Below, piece by piece: positions 22,449 to 33,852 of a DNA stretch of 64,000 nt. Location: the NCBI GenBank assembly GCA_945910005.1, contig OX246740.1:48967353-49031352 (forward strand), read 5' to 3'. Below the pieces are notes generated by a model that was given only the letters and a program-made list of their open reading frames with translations, was not told the DNA's origin and did no database searches. The translations under genes were made by a program, and so were the position numbers. Every line of letters starts with the position of its first letter. Position 1 is the stretch's first letter. Origin of the DNA: Isoperla grammatica (taxonomy: Eukaryota > Arthropoda > Insecta > Plecoptera > Perlodidae).

Positions 22449-22500
22449 TAATTTCTGCCTGAATTCAAACTTCTTATATTGAATTATAATGTAATATTGA
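22449..22500 (+). repeat. Dispersed repeat unit, copy 2 of 3
   Basis: AATTTCTGCCTGAATTCAAA continuing to a TGTAATATTGA stretch. Related to 243-296 and 22557-22614. The end TTATATTGAATTATAATG is itself nearly palindromic. Confidence 0.5.
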
Positions 22501-22556
22501 GCAAAGAAATCATTTCAGGGCCCCTATTCGGTATAATTGTTGATTCCATGTCCTGC

Positions 22557-22614
22557 AATGACTTCTGGCTGAATTCAGACTTTATCGTTCAATATTACAT
22601 TACTTTCTACATAC
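22557..22614 (+). repeat. Dispersed repeat unit, copy 3 of 3
   Basis: ACTTCTGGCTGAATTCAGAC to TTCAATATTACATTAC. Matches 243-296 well, especially in the 3' half. Confidence 0.55.
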
Positions 22615-25046
22615 AAAGTTTTATTTTAATTCAGACAGAATTCGTTTTAGGATATACAATGACGAAGTAACAGAATATGACTCTAAAGTGCTAAATTAGT
22701 GATTCAGTTTCCGCTCCAGACAACCTGGCTGAAGATTAACCAGGAGTTTTCCTAAAACTGAGTCCTGGAGAGTGAAACTAAGTGAAACATTGTACCTACC
22801 GAACAGATATCCTGCTCTTTATACTAAGTAATAACTAATAAGGTCCGAATGCAGAGTTGTCCCCTTGTTGGGAATCCCTGAAGTTGCTATGGGATTGTTT
22901 TATTGAATGTTTTCATTGAATATTGAACCATCTATAGAATATTTTCCATAAGTAAAACAAACTTCTAACCTAGGGGACTTGCTGTGCATCCGGGTCTAAG
23001 TTGTTGTTTTAAGTCAAAAACAACCTTGATTTCTAAAGTGTATCCATCACAAACGATTTACTCATAAATTACTTACCTTTTGACATTTTAACACATACGA
23101 TCATATGATCTGACACGTACTATTATATTATGCACAAGACGTGTGAAAATTGTTTCGTAGGTGAAGAGACGGGGGGGGGGAGGAGGGGCGAGGGAGGGGA
23201 AATAGAGAGCACTTAATATCTCATACGTTATGCGAGCTAGCTCGCTAGAGCTTTCAACTGGCACCGTGTATAATTGCAAAGCAACAAATTGAATTTGATT
23301 TAATTAATAGCAGTTTCATGTAATTCATCATTCGTGCATGTTGTAGCCTAAGGCTTATGTGAGCATCTATGTACATTTCTAAAGCACACAGAAGATTGTA
23401 TGTGAGACGGCGGCTATAGCTAATATTATCATTGCATGCATCAACTACTTGGGGGTTATTTGCCGCCATTTACTCAAGTGGAAAAGATGGAGGATTCAGG
23501 CAAGGAGAAACATTTGGCAACATGGCCAAGAAGAGCCCCGGGCGCCATTTTGAAGAAGGTGGAGGAAATTTGCGAAACGCCGTTTATAATTATTTTTTTA
23601 AATAGTGTTAAGAGGTGAATTAATAACGAATTTCATAAATGTTTAAGTGGTTTATAACGTAATTACGTAAAAGTGCGGTTTTAAAATAAAATTAACGAAA
23701 TGGGTATAAAAATGAAACCAATTTTGTGTAGAAAGTAATTATTTTGGGGTATATAACTCAAATGCTAATTTAACGTTTGAAAAAAGTTTGCTGCCGAGTT
23801 CATATGTTTACACCCGGTTTTCCACTATACATACAAGTGAATGGTATGAACAAGCTATTCCTATTAAGGTATTTGGTATGAACGTAAACTTTTAGGTATT
23901 TATTATTTTAGCATTTTATTTATTATAAACATATCATTGATTTGCAATGCGGGATGCGGGTGTGCATTCCCTTATATGGTGAAAATTTGCTTGTCCGGAA
24001 AGTATCCTGACTGCATTGATTCCTTAAAATATAAATGTATCTAATATTTAAATATATACAGTTATGATGCAGAATTACGGACATCAATCAATTGCTTTAT
24101 GTGTTTGTATTTCTTCTACATGAATAAACTGTGGAATCATTGGTATGCGATGCTATACTTGAGTGAGGATCACGTGAGAGGAATAAACAACACTACAATA
24201 TTTACTCATAAACCTCATGTGTTTAGTCTACCTATAAAAAATATTGAATTGCAATTGGTATGCATGATCAATTGATCATCTAATGGAACACAAATATTTA
24301 TGAGTATACTCAATAAACATAACACGGATATCTATTTAATCATTAATTTATAAATGCATTACGTTTAAATCACTTATTAAATTCATATCTTCAAAACTTT
24401 ATTGTATCCATTCTTAAAATGAAGTATAGACATTTTGTAATAGATGTTCACTGATTCTTATTTCTCAACGTATTGATTTTTTTATTGAATACAGAATGTA
24501 CTGTTAAGTGCATATAATTTATTATGAACAAGAGATCATAGAAGATCGTTAGAACATAGTTTGCAGGTCAAAGAGAGAAGATAGTATAGAAGACTTTTGC
24601 CTTTTCGTATCATAAAACTCGTTTTATTTATAGGATTTAAAACCTTTCAAAATAAAAAATAGACTTTTGATATTTTTCAAGTTCTATTGTGTAAATTCTG
24701 ACTTGCCTCTCTAAGTGCACCGCTCCAGAATAATGCATTGAGCTCTCCATCAATCAATCACCACGCATAGCCTTATTTACTTCATTTTTACAGTTCTGAA
24801 GGTTTTCACTAGTGTGTATCTAGCTAGCTAAGCCAGCGCAAAACAAGGCTTCACTCAGTTAAAATGTGCTTTGAAATGCTATAAGAATATTATCACATCA
24901 TATGTTGTTTGTTAAACTTCTTTTTTTTATACAAAGCAACACTTTTAACAAAAAAATTATTATTGAAATAAAATAACAGCCATAGGATGGAATGATAACT
25001 CTTCCAGACCTGAACTATTGCTCATGGACACCCGCAGGTGGGCTAG
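22615..25046. other. AT-rich non-coding stretch
   Basis: No supported gene. Poly(G) at 23171-23180. At 23461-23580 a purine-rich stretch with GCCGCCATTT and GCGCCATTTTG is less AT-rich than its flanks; nothing recognisable is encoded. Confidence 0.45.
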
Positions 25047-25060
25047 CCCCCCCCCCCCCC
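25047..25060. repeat. Poly(C) tract, 14 bp
   Basis: Pure C run, with the text GCCAGTGGG on the opposite strand next to it. Confidence 0.95.
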
Positions 25061-25156
25061 ACTGGCTGCGACCGAGTCACTAATATGGTCACTATTACTG
25101 TAGAGTGTAGACAAATGTTGTATGTGTACTTGTGCTGCGCGAGAATGTGTGCGTAT

Positions 25157-25458
25157 TAGGGATGGGCAAATACGTTTAATAGCCTAAACGTTTAACCGTT
25201 TTTAAAACTCGCGTTTAAATGTTTAAACGTTGTATTCGCTCTGTCCCCTGCCACGAGATGAATAAAATGACCTTTGCAGTAAATTACCGAAAAGTTCCGT
25301 AAAATTACAATTTGTAGCTAGAAAAAACTATAATAGTAGACTAGTACTGCAGTACGCTCCGTTGTAAAATATTTGTTTCTTATCTTATATACAAACACTT
25401 CTGTACACACGTTTAAACGAGGCGTAAAAAGTACAAACGCTTAAACGTCCCATCCCTA
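25157..25458. mobile_element. hAT non-autonomous transposon, 302 bp
   Basis: Both ends begin TAGGGATGGG (10-bp perfect inverted repeat). The perfect 8-bp target duplication GTGCGTAT flanks at 25149-25156 and 25459-25466. Subterminal regions carry repeated CGTTTAAA/TTTAAACG motifs on both sides, as expected for hAT transposase-binding repeats. No open frame of note, so it is a non-autonomous element. Its terminal sequence differs from the hAT element at 16846-17265, so two hAT lineages have been active. Confidence 0.92.
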
Positions 25459-25489
25459 GTGCGTATGTAGGCTATTGAAATGTTCTTTG

Positions 25490-25503
25490 CCCCCCCCCCC
25501 CCC
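25490..25503. repeat. Poly(C) tract, 14 bp
   Basis: Pure C run 24 bp after the hAT target duplication. Confidence 0.95.
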
Positions 25504-27136
25504 TAAACATTCCATGCGCGCCCTTGCAATGTCTTAGTCACGCAAAGCGCGCGCGGCTACACCTTGAACCTGAACTTCTCAAGTGCGATTGTAATAACGT
25601 TGTAAGGTGGAATTGGCAGTCACGATGTTTACTTTTATTTTTGGCGTTCCTTTTGGGTCAACACAATTGACTTCTCGGCCGCGCGACGAACAATCAACTC
25701 TTTGAGAGTTAGTGGAGAGTGGAGAGAGTGTTCGCTCACTTCATCTTATCTCATAGTGGACCTAAGTGCGAACACAACACAGTGCAACACCCAAACCGGT
25801 TGCCAAGTATATTCATAATCATAATCATATTCATATTCACCGGGTTCTGTTATGCTTGGTGTGATGGGCGAGACAACTCGCGAAATGGTCTATTCAAAAT
25901 TAAAATAAATATATTTTTAGTGGGGATCTCTGTTGTAAGAGTACCAAAACAAGAAAGTGGTCTACGAAGATGAAAATAAATATATTTTTAAGAGATATTT
26001 GTTCTGTTGTAAGGCGAACACCAACGCGTGAAAGTATAGTAGGATTAAATACAATTAATTAAAATGATGAATCAATCGATTAAATAAAACCGAAGGTTTA
26101 AAAAAGTTAACCAAGGGTATGCATCATCCCTATTAGAAATTCAAACTTTTGTGAATAATCGTAAAGTTCATTAAAAGAAAAAGTTTCGGAACATGCCAAA
26201 AATTCTATATGTATAAAAAAAACGCGAGTACCTTGATTGTATCATGTCCTTGTTCGGTACTCGTTATGGTCTTAATATTATGTCCAGAGTTAGTAAAGCT
26301 ATTTTAATTATTTATAAGGGGCATGTAAATTTTGATTGAGATTTCTTCTGGAGAGTTTTGGATTTGTTGACTGTGAGACTTAAGTTTTAGTTTTTGACTA
26401 CTCCTATAGTCGGTACTTGTATCGCAATTTCGTTCACACATTTTTATGGCCAAAACCTAATCTTCTATTTTATCTTTGTGAGCAAAAGAAATTATATTTT
26501 TACACTTTGTGAATCTTAATTAATAAAAGCACCAAACTCACCAGAATAAAACCTTTTTACATATAATCTTAAACACCCGCGAGTATTTTTGTCACGCAAT
26601 TGAATAATTAACAATGATATCTTATCTACTTTACTTCCTATGAATCCAGATTGCCTACCTAAAACACGGCTATGCACTTGTCTGCGTCTCTCGCAACCAG
26701 ACGTTGTAGGAACTGCCTCCGTGTAACCATGTTTTCGAGCGAAACATCCGAAGCTTCTGTTATTCAGCGCGCAAAACACGACACTAAATTTAAATCAGGT
26801 TCTTTGTTTTTCTAGCGCTTGGGTTAGACTACAACAATGTGGTGAAACAATTTTCTTACTAGTGTTGGAGTTTACGCCTGTTTTTATGCGTGTTGAATTT
26901 TGCATTGGTTTGGTTGCTGGACTACGGGTTTTCTACTGGCCATGCACATTACAACAACATTTGAAGCGATATTTTATTCAAGATGTACAGACACGTACAA
27001 ATATAGATTCCGTTGGAAAACTTCTACATATAAACTAAACTTTAGAAAAAAGGAAGAATGTACTTTTATGAAATGAGATTTGGTAAAATATAAAAAATAC
27101 TTGTTACATTTTTTATAATTAATGTTTTATAAGGCA

Positions 27137-27156
27137 ATTAATTAATTAATTAATTA
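27137..27156. repeat. (ATTA)n microsatellite
   Basis: Five exact ATTA units. Confidence 0.95.
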
Positions 27157-28908
27157 GGACCCTGCCTTGTATTGGGGCATCGTTCTGGAAACGGAAGTAG
27201 CTGAAACGTGTCTGGATATGAACCGCCCAGTCCAAGAAATAAGATTTATGATAACATTTAATGAACTGTTGTGTTCTGTGATTGATTACTTATTGTTGTT
27301 GGTTTGCAATTGTATCTCGCTAGAGCCACTGTAAGCCGCAACGTCCCACTAAGAAGGGGGTATCGGTATTCTTGTATATACAAAAGTGTTACAATAACAT
27401 CCAGTAAACCAAATAACAATGAAAAATAAAAATAAAAATATATGACAAAGTGCAGTAGTGAAGAAAAATCGAAAGTTTAAAAAAAGAGAAAGGGAATTGG
27501 TGTAGCTCAAAACTAAAACCGCGTGAACGTAAACCCCACCAGCAACACCCCAAGATCAGAAAAGTAAACTCCTCCCTCCCCCCCCCCCCCCAATAAACCT
27601 CTGTGAAAAAAGGTAAAGAGGAAGAAAAATCTATCACCTACGATGACTTATATTCCCTGAGCGATTGGAATTGTACATCCGAACTATACTACCATACATT
27701 CATCGCGATCACAATCACATAAGTTATATCATGAACTTCTATTTCTGTTTTATAGGTGTAGTTCTTTCTAAAGTCCCTCTTAATAAAATCCCACGGCAGA
27801 ACATTATCATTCTCGTCTTTTAGTTCACATAAAATCCGAAATAAATCGCTTTGTTCCGAAGTTCAGTTCGCTTTAGAAGGTGTAAGTATAGATTCGGCAC
27901 CTTTGTGTGTGTGAGGTCGTACGTCACAATTACCAACACACGAATGCGTTCCTTTTCTTACAACAACTCGCCGGCCAATCTTACCAAGAATCGAAGTCAG
28001 ACCCGATACCCGAGGTAGACTTATTAACTCGGGGCCCTGCAGAATCAGAATCCAGCGGCGACACGGCGATAAAAATCCACTCTAAAACCTATAAATAGAA
28101 GGTTGTGCATAAAGGGGTAAAGAATTATGGTGATTGTAGACAAAGGCGACGTAGAATGGGACCACTTCTAAGGTTGGTGAGCCTGCTTGTGCGCACGTGC
28201 TGGGTGTGGTGGTATCAAGTGTACGTTGGCAGTACTGGAGCAGAGGAATGTGTACCAACCTTGTTACTTGAATTGAATGCCACAATCCTGCCACAAGAAT
28301 TCAGTAGTTGAACTATTAAATAAATACATTATTCGGATTTTTATGTCACCTCATGACGAAGTTAAACAATTTTGTACCTCGACGTACCAACTGTTTTTAT
28401 TTTTATGAAGCTATCGGTGTATCATCCTATTAAATGCTGTAAACTTTTTTCCCATTTTTATTTAATTTAAATATTGTGTTTGTGAATTATCGTATTTCTT
28501 TTTGTAATGGTTTTTAGGAAGGAAACTATCGACTTCTTTCAGATGTTCATTAATTTTGACTGGTGGCGGTAGTTTTGTTAATTTGTTTTTATCGATGAAA
28601 TATAGCTTTTATTTTATTTAAGAACAATACATTTTTTAATTGAGATGGAACGGTGGAACCTGTGTTTTCTTTTTTTTGCCAAGGATGTTTCTATTCAGAG
28701 TTATAGGTTTTACCATTTCATTTGATTTTATTTCATTTCTCAATTATTTTTTCTTGTTCTTGATTATATTTTTATATAGTTCAGTAGTTTGTTTTGTTTT
28801 TATTGTTATTGTTATTTATGATTTCATAACTATTCATTGTTTGCATAGCTTAGTTTTATTTAAGGTCCTCCTTTGTAAATCAGTTTTTATAACTGAATAG
28901 GATAGACA

Positions 28909-28935
28909 TTAAATAAATAAATAAATAATAAATAG
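28909..28935. repeat. (AAAT)n microsatellite
   Basis: Short AAAT-type repeat with one interruption. Confidence 0.9.
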
Positions 28936-29045
28936 AATATTTACTCTTTCACACAAGTGTATCTTTTTTCGCACCGGTGTTGTGGTAACATTACGTGAGT
29001 TACGGTGCTTGCTGCACTCTCACATCAAAAGTGGACAGTGTTCGT

Positions 29046-29233
29046 GATTTGGCCCAGGGCTTTTCAACCAGCGAATTAGTCCATTACATGTGTATTAATT
29101 TGGCCACGGGACATTTAAAGTGACCACTGGAACGCATGAGTGTAATTTGGCCACCGGGCATTTTCACCACCGAATTACATGTATGGATCAAATTAGGCAC
29201 ATGTCATTTTAACCATTGAACAACCGAGAACAG
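29046..29233 (+). repeat. Degenerate tandem repeat, four units of about 47 bp
   Basis: The unit opens with AATTTGGCCACCGGGCATTT and contains a variable ACCACCGAATTACATG part. Units start near 29046, 29097, 29144 and 29190 (spacings 51, 47 and 46). The last unit is most diverged. No coding potential. Confidence 0.75.
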
Positions 29234-29518
29234 CATTAGACCTTCACAAGTGTAATGGTTCTGTGTGGACTGTTTATATCTCCCACAGGTGATTTAACAT
29301 CACAGGTAGCATCATAGGACGTTTTAAATATCTACAATTAACATCAAACAATTTTGGCATTTAGGATTTTATTCAGACTTTTTCATAATTACATCACCAA
29401 TCGGTCACATAAACCGAAAACCACAAACAACAATATTTTACCCACGTGATCTACAATTCAATTTTCCTGACACTATGCACGGTGATAGTTTCCTGAAATA
29501 CACAACATGGAACTATAT

Positions 29519-29686
29519 GCCGACATTACACGACTCAATACTTTCGTCTAACTTATTGAATTCAAGAACAAAAGCGAATCACAAACAGTTTGTTAAAAAA
29601 CTGCAACAGTGTAGCTTCTATTAATTGGTGCTTTTGTGTCCTTGAATTCAATAAGTTTGACGAAAGTATTGAACCGTGTAATGTGG
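29519..29686. mobile_element. MITE-like element with ~50-bp inverted repeats
   Basis: The left end (29522-29573) and the reverse complement of the right end (29628-29685) share ACATTACACG, TCAATACTTTCGTC, AACTTATTGAATTCAAG and ACAAAAGC. An inner AACAGTTTGTTAAAAAACTG near 29584-29603 is also partly palindromic. The target duplication could not be defined. Confidence 0.75.
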
Positions 29687-29820
29687 GTATTACACATTAG
29701 AGTACTAAGTTTATTAAATTAACGTTTAACTACTTGGGAGAGAATGATCAAGGGTCATTTAAAGTATAGAGTCCCGGAATTCGCCTCGTGTCTGAGAACA
29801 ACCTAGCGGAAAAACGTCAA

Positions 29821-29980
29821 TAAATAAATAAGAAATAAATTCACATTTAGAGTCTACCCACTCAGTAACTAAACTTATAAACTAAATAAACTAAAGTAAT
29901 CAGGGTTATACTGGTGGGTACCGAACCTGCATCCTTCCAAACGAGTATCGCCTGCTACCGCTTAGTTACCTGTATTGGTC
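29821..29980 (-). mobile_element. Short tRNA-derived SINE, family B tail
   Basis: On the minus strand the A box is TAACTAAGCGGTAG (29955-29968) and the B box is GCAGGTTCGGTACC (29917-29930). After only about 40 bp of body comes the tail GTTACTGAGTGGGTAGACTC then TAAATGTGAATTTATTT with ATTT repeats. The same tail ends the elements at 47460-47893 and 48270-48572, which have a longer and different middle part. A shared 3' end with different heads is typical of SINEs copied by one LINE partner. Confidence 0.8.
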
Positions 29981-30523
29981 AAAGGTTTTGACTTCAGTTG
30001 AGTCAATGCCATCAAAGATGTGTGTGTGTGTACTGTACGTGCATGGTCGGTATGACTGTCTTTAGGTTGTAACCTCTTTGCAGTAGTGGAAAGCAATGCA
30101 GTGTAGGGGAGGGGGCAGCCGCCACGCGTCCCTTCTTTCTTCGCGTCACCGTCGTAGAATCAACACGTAACTTCGGAACCATGCAGCAACTCGAGGAAAA
30201 GTGTGAATTTAATCGGGTTTCGACACACAATTCAAAATACGCGTTTATTATTAATTGGTTCCGGTATATAAGTGAACTGTCATGACACGTTGTCGACTGG
30301 AAATTACATCCGGTAAGTTATTTACAATGCAACATCATATTTTTAAATGAATGTGTCACACGTGTTTGTGAAGTGTGACTGTCACGTTTACAGCAAAGTC
30401 ATCTTTACTTGTTTGTTGATTTACCACTATTATTGCAGTAATGCTAACCGAGAAAATTATGAATTAAGTCACATATCATTTTAAACATCCATGCGGCATT
30501 AATTGGAATTCGAATCCATGTCC
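29981..30523. other. Non-coding stretch, nothing specific
   Basis: No supported gene. Only a short GT run near 30018-30030. Confidence 0.45.
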
Positions 30524-30526
30524 TTA

Positions 30527-30715
30527 AGCCGGGTTTCCGCGAGGCCAGTGGGCCAGCAAATTAATAGCCAGTAACTTATTTTCAAGCTACTTGACACAGG
30601 TTACTTGCCTTCCAACCGGCCCTCGTGTGGACAAGAGAGTGAGCAAAGTAACCTGCTCCAAGTAACTTGCCGCCAGCTACTTAATTGCCTGCCGACTGGC
30701 CTCGTGAACCCGGCT
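30527..30715. mobile_element. PIF/Harbinger-like MITE, 189 bp, TSD TTA
   Basis: Both ends begin AGCCGGGTT and the inverted repeat continues imperfectly (CGAGGCCAGT, then CCAGTAACTT-type matches) so that most of the element can fold. TTA is directly repeated at 30524-30526 and 30716-30718. A TWA duplication fits PIF/Harbinger. Its termini differ from the MITE at 10716, so it is a separate family. No coding capacity. Confidence 0.78.
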
Positions 30716-30970
30716 TTAGTTCCATACGGCTCGAAATTTGATTGATTATGTTCAGACACCATCGCATCTATTTTTTGATTACTGTAAATCTTACAAATAT
30801 CTAGCCCCGCATCATCCCTATTTTTCGACATTTAATCTAATTTTAAAGATATACGAACAATATACCAACGCTTTTCAAACGATTTGTGTCGGTATAAAAT
30901 TGCCAGTGTCTACAGTTGCTACCATTCAGCAACAGCGAGCTAACGTGACACCGCTTGTACCCTTCACCTA

Positions 30971-31335
30971 TAGGGAGTATTCACGTGACGTCACATCGGC
31001 CATATTGGAGGCCACCTGTACTATTTCAAGTTTCATTTAGCTGTCAATAGAAAACGAATAATATTGTTTACGGGGAAATATGACAAGTTTGAAAACGTAA
31101 ATCCCCCGATAAAGTGTACGAAAATGATTATTGTATGCTTTTGTAAACGATTAAATGAGTAATCGAGACAAAAGAGTTTGTTTATGTTTATTTTAAGTAA
31201 TAATAGCAAACCAAAGTTAGAGAACAGTTGAATTTGCATCAAACGCCAGCTGAAACATAGTAACAATGAATTACCAATCACATGCCATTGTGGCCTCCAA
31301 TGTGTCCACCAAACGCAATACGTGAATACACCCTA
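30971..31335. mobile_element. MITE, 365 bp, TA target site, TIR TAGGGWGTATTCACGT
   Basis: The left end reads TAGGGAGTATTCACGTGACG and the reverse complement of the right end reads TAGGGTGTATTCACGTATTG. A 16-bp terminal repeat with one mismatch is followed by a shared ATTGGAGGCCAC motif. TA flanks both sides (30969-30970 and 31336-31337), compatible with a Tc1/mariner-type or other TA-targeting element. The left end carries an E-box CACGTG overlapping a CRE TGACGTCA. The two 62-82 codon frames inside have no recognisable domain. Confidence 0.75.
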
Positions 31336-31337
31336 TA

Positions 31338-31884
31338 GTGCGTAGTCTTACCTTCAACACCCTGTACCACAGAGCCGAGTAGAGAATATAGTTATAGCCC
31401 TCAGCGGTATCAGAACGACCTAAAAACAGATATGAAATAAAAACTAAACGTTGGCGCACGACTTGCCGTGGTTTCCATTACCTCCTGAAATAACACGCGC
31501 CCCAATGTAAACAGACCCCAGCCCAGCACTAAGCCCGAAGATCTACACAAAGACTTTAAGCCCTACAGGTCCGGTGGGGGGAGTAACTTCTTGTTTTGTC
31601 TACTTTACTTTACCGTCGTTTAGCGTTGGAGTAACTCGGAAATAAGAATGCTGCTCTTCTCGTGGGGCGGTTTAATGATCTGGGCCACTAAACGCAGCTA
31701 TTTGAGCCCCCGGGACCGCAGCTATTCAAACTGTATTGAGTGGAATGAGCCACGTTGGTGGATGAACATGTCTTTGTAAGCAGCAACACATACTTTATCC
31801 CGTTTGTAGTAGGGACTCTACGTACTCGCTAAGTGACGTTTTATAGTAAACACATTGAGAATTTTGCGTCTCCATTCAATCACT
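31338..31884. other. Non-coding stretch, nothing specific
   Basis: No supported gene or repeat. Confidence 0.45.
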
Positions 31885-32132
31885 ACGTTTATCAAGCGGA
31901 CTGGGCTCGCACTTGGTGGTGCGAGCCGAGTTTAGTGCGCACCGAGTTCGACTCAGCTCGATCTAGACTGGTTTAATAGGACTAAGGATAGAGTTTAATA
32001 GGAATATGATATACATTAATACAAAATTTAATAAATAAAATAAATGAGTTCGGATTGAAGTATGCTTGCTAAACTGGTTCCGAACTCAGTGCGTACTGAA
32101 GTCAGTCCGAACCCAGTCCGCTTGATAAACGT
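31885..32132. mobile_element. MITE-like element, 248 bp, 21-bp perfect inverted repeats
   Basis: The ends are ACGTTTATCAAGCGGACTGG on one side and its reverse complement on the other. The similarity continues imperfectly for about 100 bp per arm (TCG, then GTGCG, GAGTTCG and CTGGTTT-type matches). The centre is AT-rich with TTTAATAGGA repeated. TA is a possible target duplication if the element starts at CGTTT. The superfamily is unclear. Confidence 0.8.
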
Positions 32133-33645
32133 AACGAGTCACTCCGATTATTTCACTACCTCTGTAGGCTACTCGTATGTCTTCGTTCGTCAGTGATTCC
32201 GACTTTGGACACCCCTTCCTTACTCGAGCATCCTAGTCAAAGTTAGTTTCGTATCAGTCTAACTCGAAGACTTTGATATTTTTGTTGATTGTTTTCACTT
32301 AGACTTGATCGGACGAAACCTGGTTGAAATCTATTGAAGCGTGAATACTTGTAAAAAAGAAAAAAACACTTCTTGCGTAGCGGCCACAATCGTCTAGATG
32401 TAAGACTCAGTTCAATATATGAGTTGTGCATGGTAAGGCTACATGTGTGGTTTCGTCATCGTCTAGATTAGCCTCCTTGTTGCATGAACAAACGTGGTAT
32501 CATAAAAATAAATCTAGCTACAAAGAGTCTGACATAAAACCAATTTCTATAAAACCTTTATCAAACTGTAACGCAAGATATAATACGTGTTAAATGACGT
32601 GTACAATAACTAAACAACTAGCTGTGGTGAATTCATAATTTTGATAATGTTTAAACTTATTAAAAATGGTCTGCATACCCCGATTGGGAAGCAAACACAA
32701 ACTTGTACGTTCTAAACGTACCGGGACACGGGGACAAGGAAGTTATACGCTTTATCAAATTGCAAATATCGGTTCGACTGGAGTTTTTAGAAGTTGGATA
32801 TTTTTTTTCTCCATATCTGTCTGAACTGAGCTTTAAATATCTGGTTATTTTGTATTCCAATGTTTCCAAACTGACCATATTTTCCAAAGATTACGAGCCT
32901 CGTATTTGGCGTAAACGTCCCTATTATTACAGGTCTCGAGAACAACGAACAGGGAAAAGTTCCGGCGTGTATAGTTTATAATTTATTGATAAGTACAGTA
33001 GTTTTGTATATATTATCTGAATGGAAAGAACTCTAGAGAACATAATGTACCGCTCGGGCAAGCGTGTATTGTGGTGAACCGCGCTCTCGGCACAAAACAC
33101 AGACACGTAATCTAGTTTAAAAACACTGTCATAAAAACATGACATGCACAAAACAACGTTAAAGGATATTTCTACTACATGAGTATTAGGGGGAGGGGGG
33201 TGGCAGGCGATAATTTACTGGACTGATATTTTATAAACCATGGTACAACACTAATTTTTAATGTCATGTCACGGTTATGACCTTGATTTTCTGGAGTTGT
33301 GAAGTTGATATACAATTTTTAATTTTGATTCATTATTTTGTAGTCTGTGTGTCTTGAAAGATGTGTGTTGTGCACAGTAGCTTAAATGTTGTAAGACAAA
33401 TAAGTTTTCCGGTATATTTCATTGAGGTTTTTTATACTTTTGTAAATCATCAACTAGTAGGGACACAATACGGTTAGATAGACCTACTCGAATGGATTAT
33501 TAGTTCGCTTTTCAGGGAATGACACACGAAGATAAAGAAAACTTTTGAAGAATTAAATAAATACACAACAATATGACATAAACACAAAGCAACCCATGTT
33601 GTAATTTAATATAATTATATATTGTGAAGTTGTGTAATTTATTAA
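32133..33645. other. Non-coding stretch, nothing specific
   Basis: No supported gene. The 92-codon frame at 32703-32981 has no recognisable domain and is opposed by another open frame. Confidence 0.45.
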
Positions 33646-33852
33646 CACATCGTCGTGTGAGTACTTATTTCGTCCATATCCACTTTTCACTTTTTTTGAG
33701 TTGTTATGGTATTGCATATTGTCAATGCGTATTTAATCCATTTCCGCAATCTCTGGATGAAATTTTCTATTACTGTCGATTATCTCGGTACTTGTTTGAT
33801 CCATATCCACGAGGTTGGTATAAATGTCAGTACTTATTTGAGCCATATCCAC
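33646..33852 (+). repeat. Four copies of a GTACTTATTT..CCATATCCAC unit
   Basis: The roughly 23-bp unit occurs at 33661-33683, about 33726-33749 (diverged), 33788-33810 and 33830-33852. Copies are spaced about 64, 63 and 42 bp apart, close to multiples of 21. Three of them, read in one frame, encode variants of YLFDPYP; the first reads YLFRPYP in another frame. Two more copies occur on the opposite strand at 35513-35535 and 35753-35775. Confidence 0.75.

Larger units (their letters stand above)
25504..29045. other. AT-rich non-coding stretch
   Basis: No supported gene. Poly(C) at 27578-27591. The block 27900-28310 is less AT-rich, contains a TATAAATA match at 28090-28097 and two short open frames with mixed composition; no domain is recognisable. 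The frame at 28640-28900 is hydrophobic because of T-richness only. Confidence 0.45.

Noticed and set aside
31881..31886. CACTA at the left edge of the 31.9-kb MITE, suggesting an En/Spm element
   Set aside because: The opposite end does not carry the complementary TAGTG, so it is coincidence.
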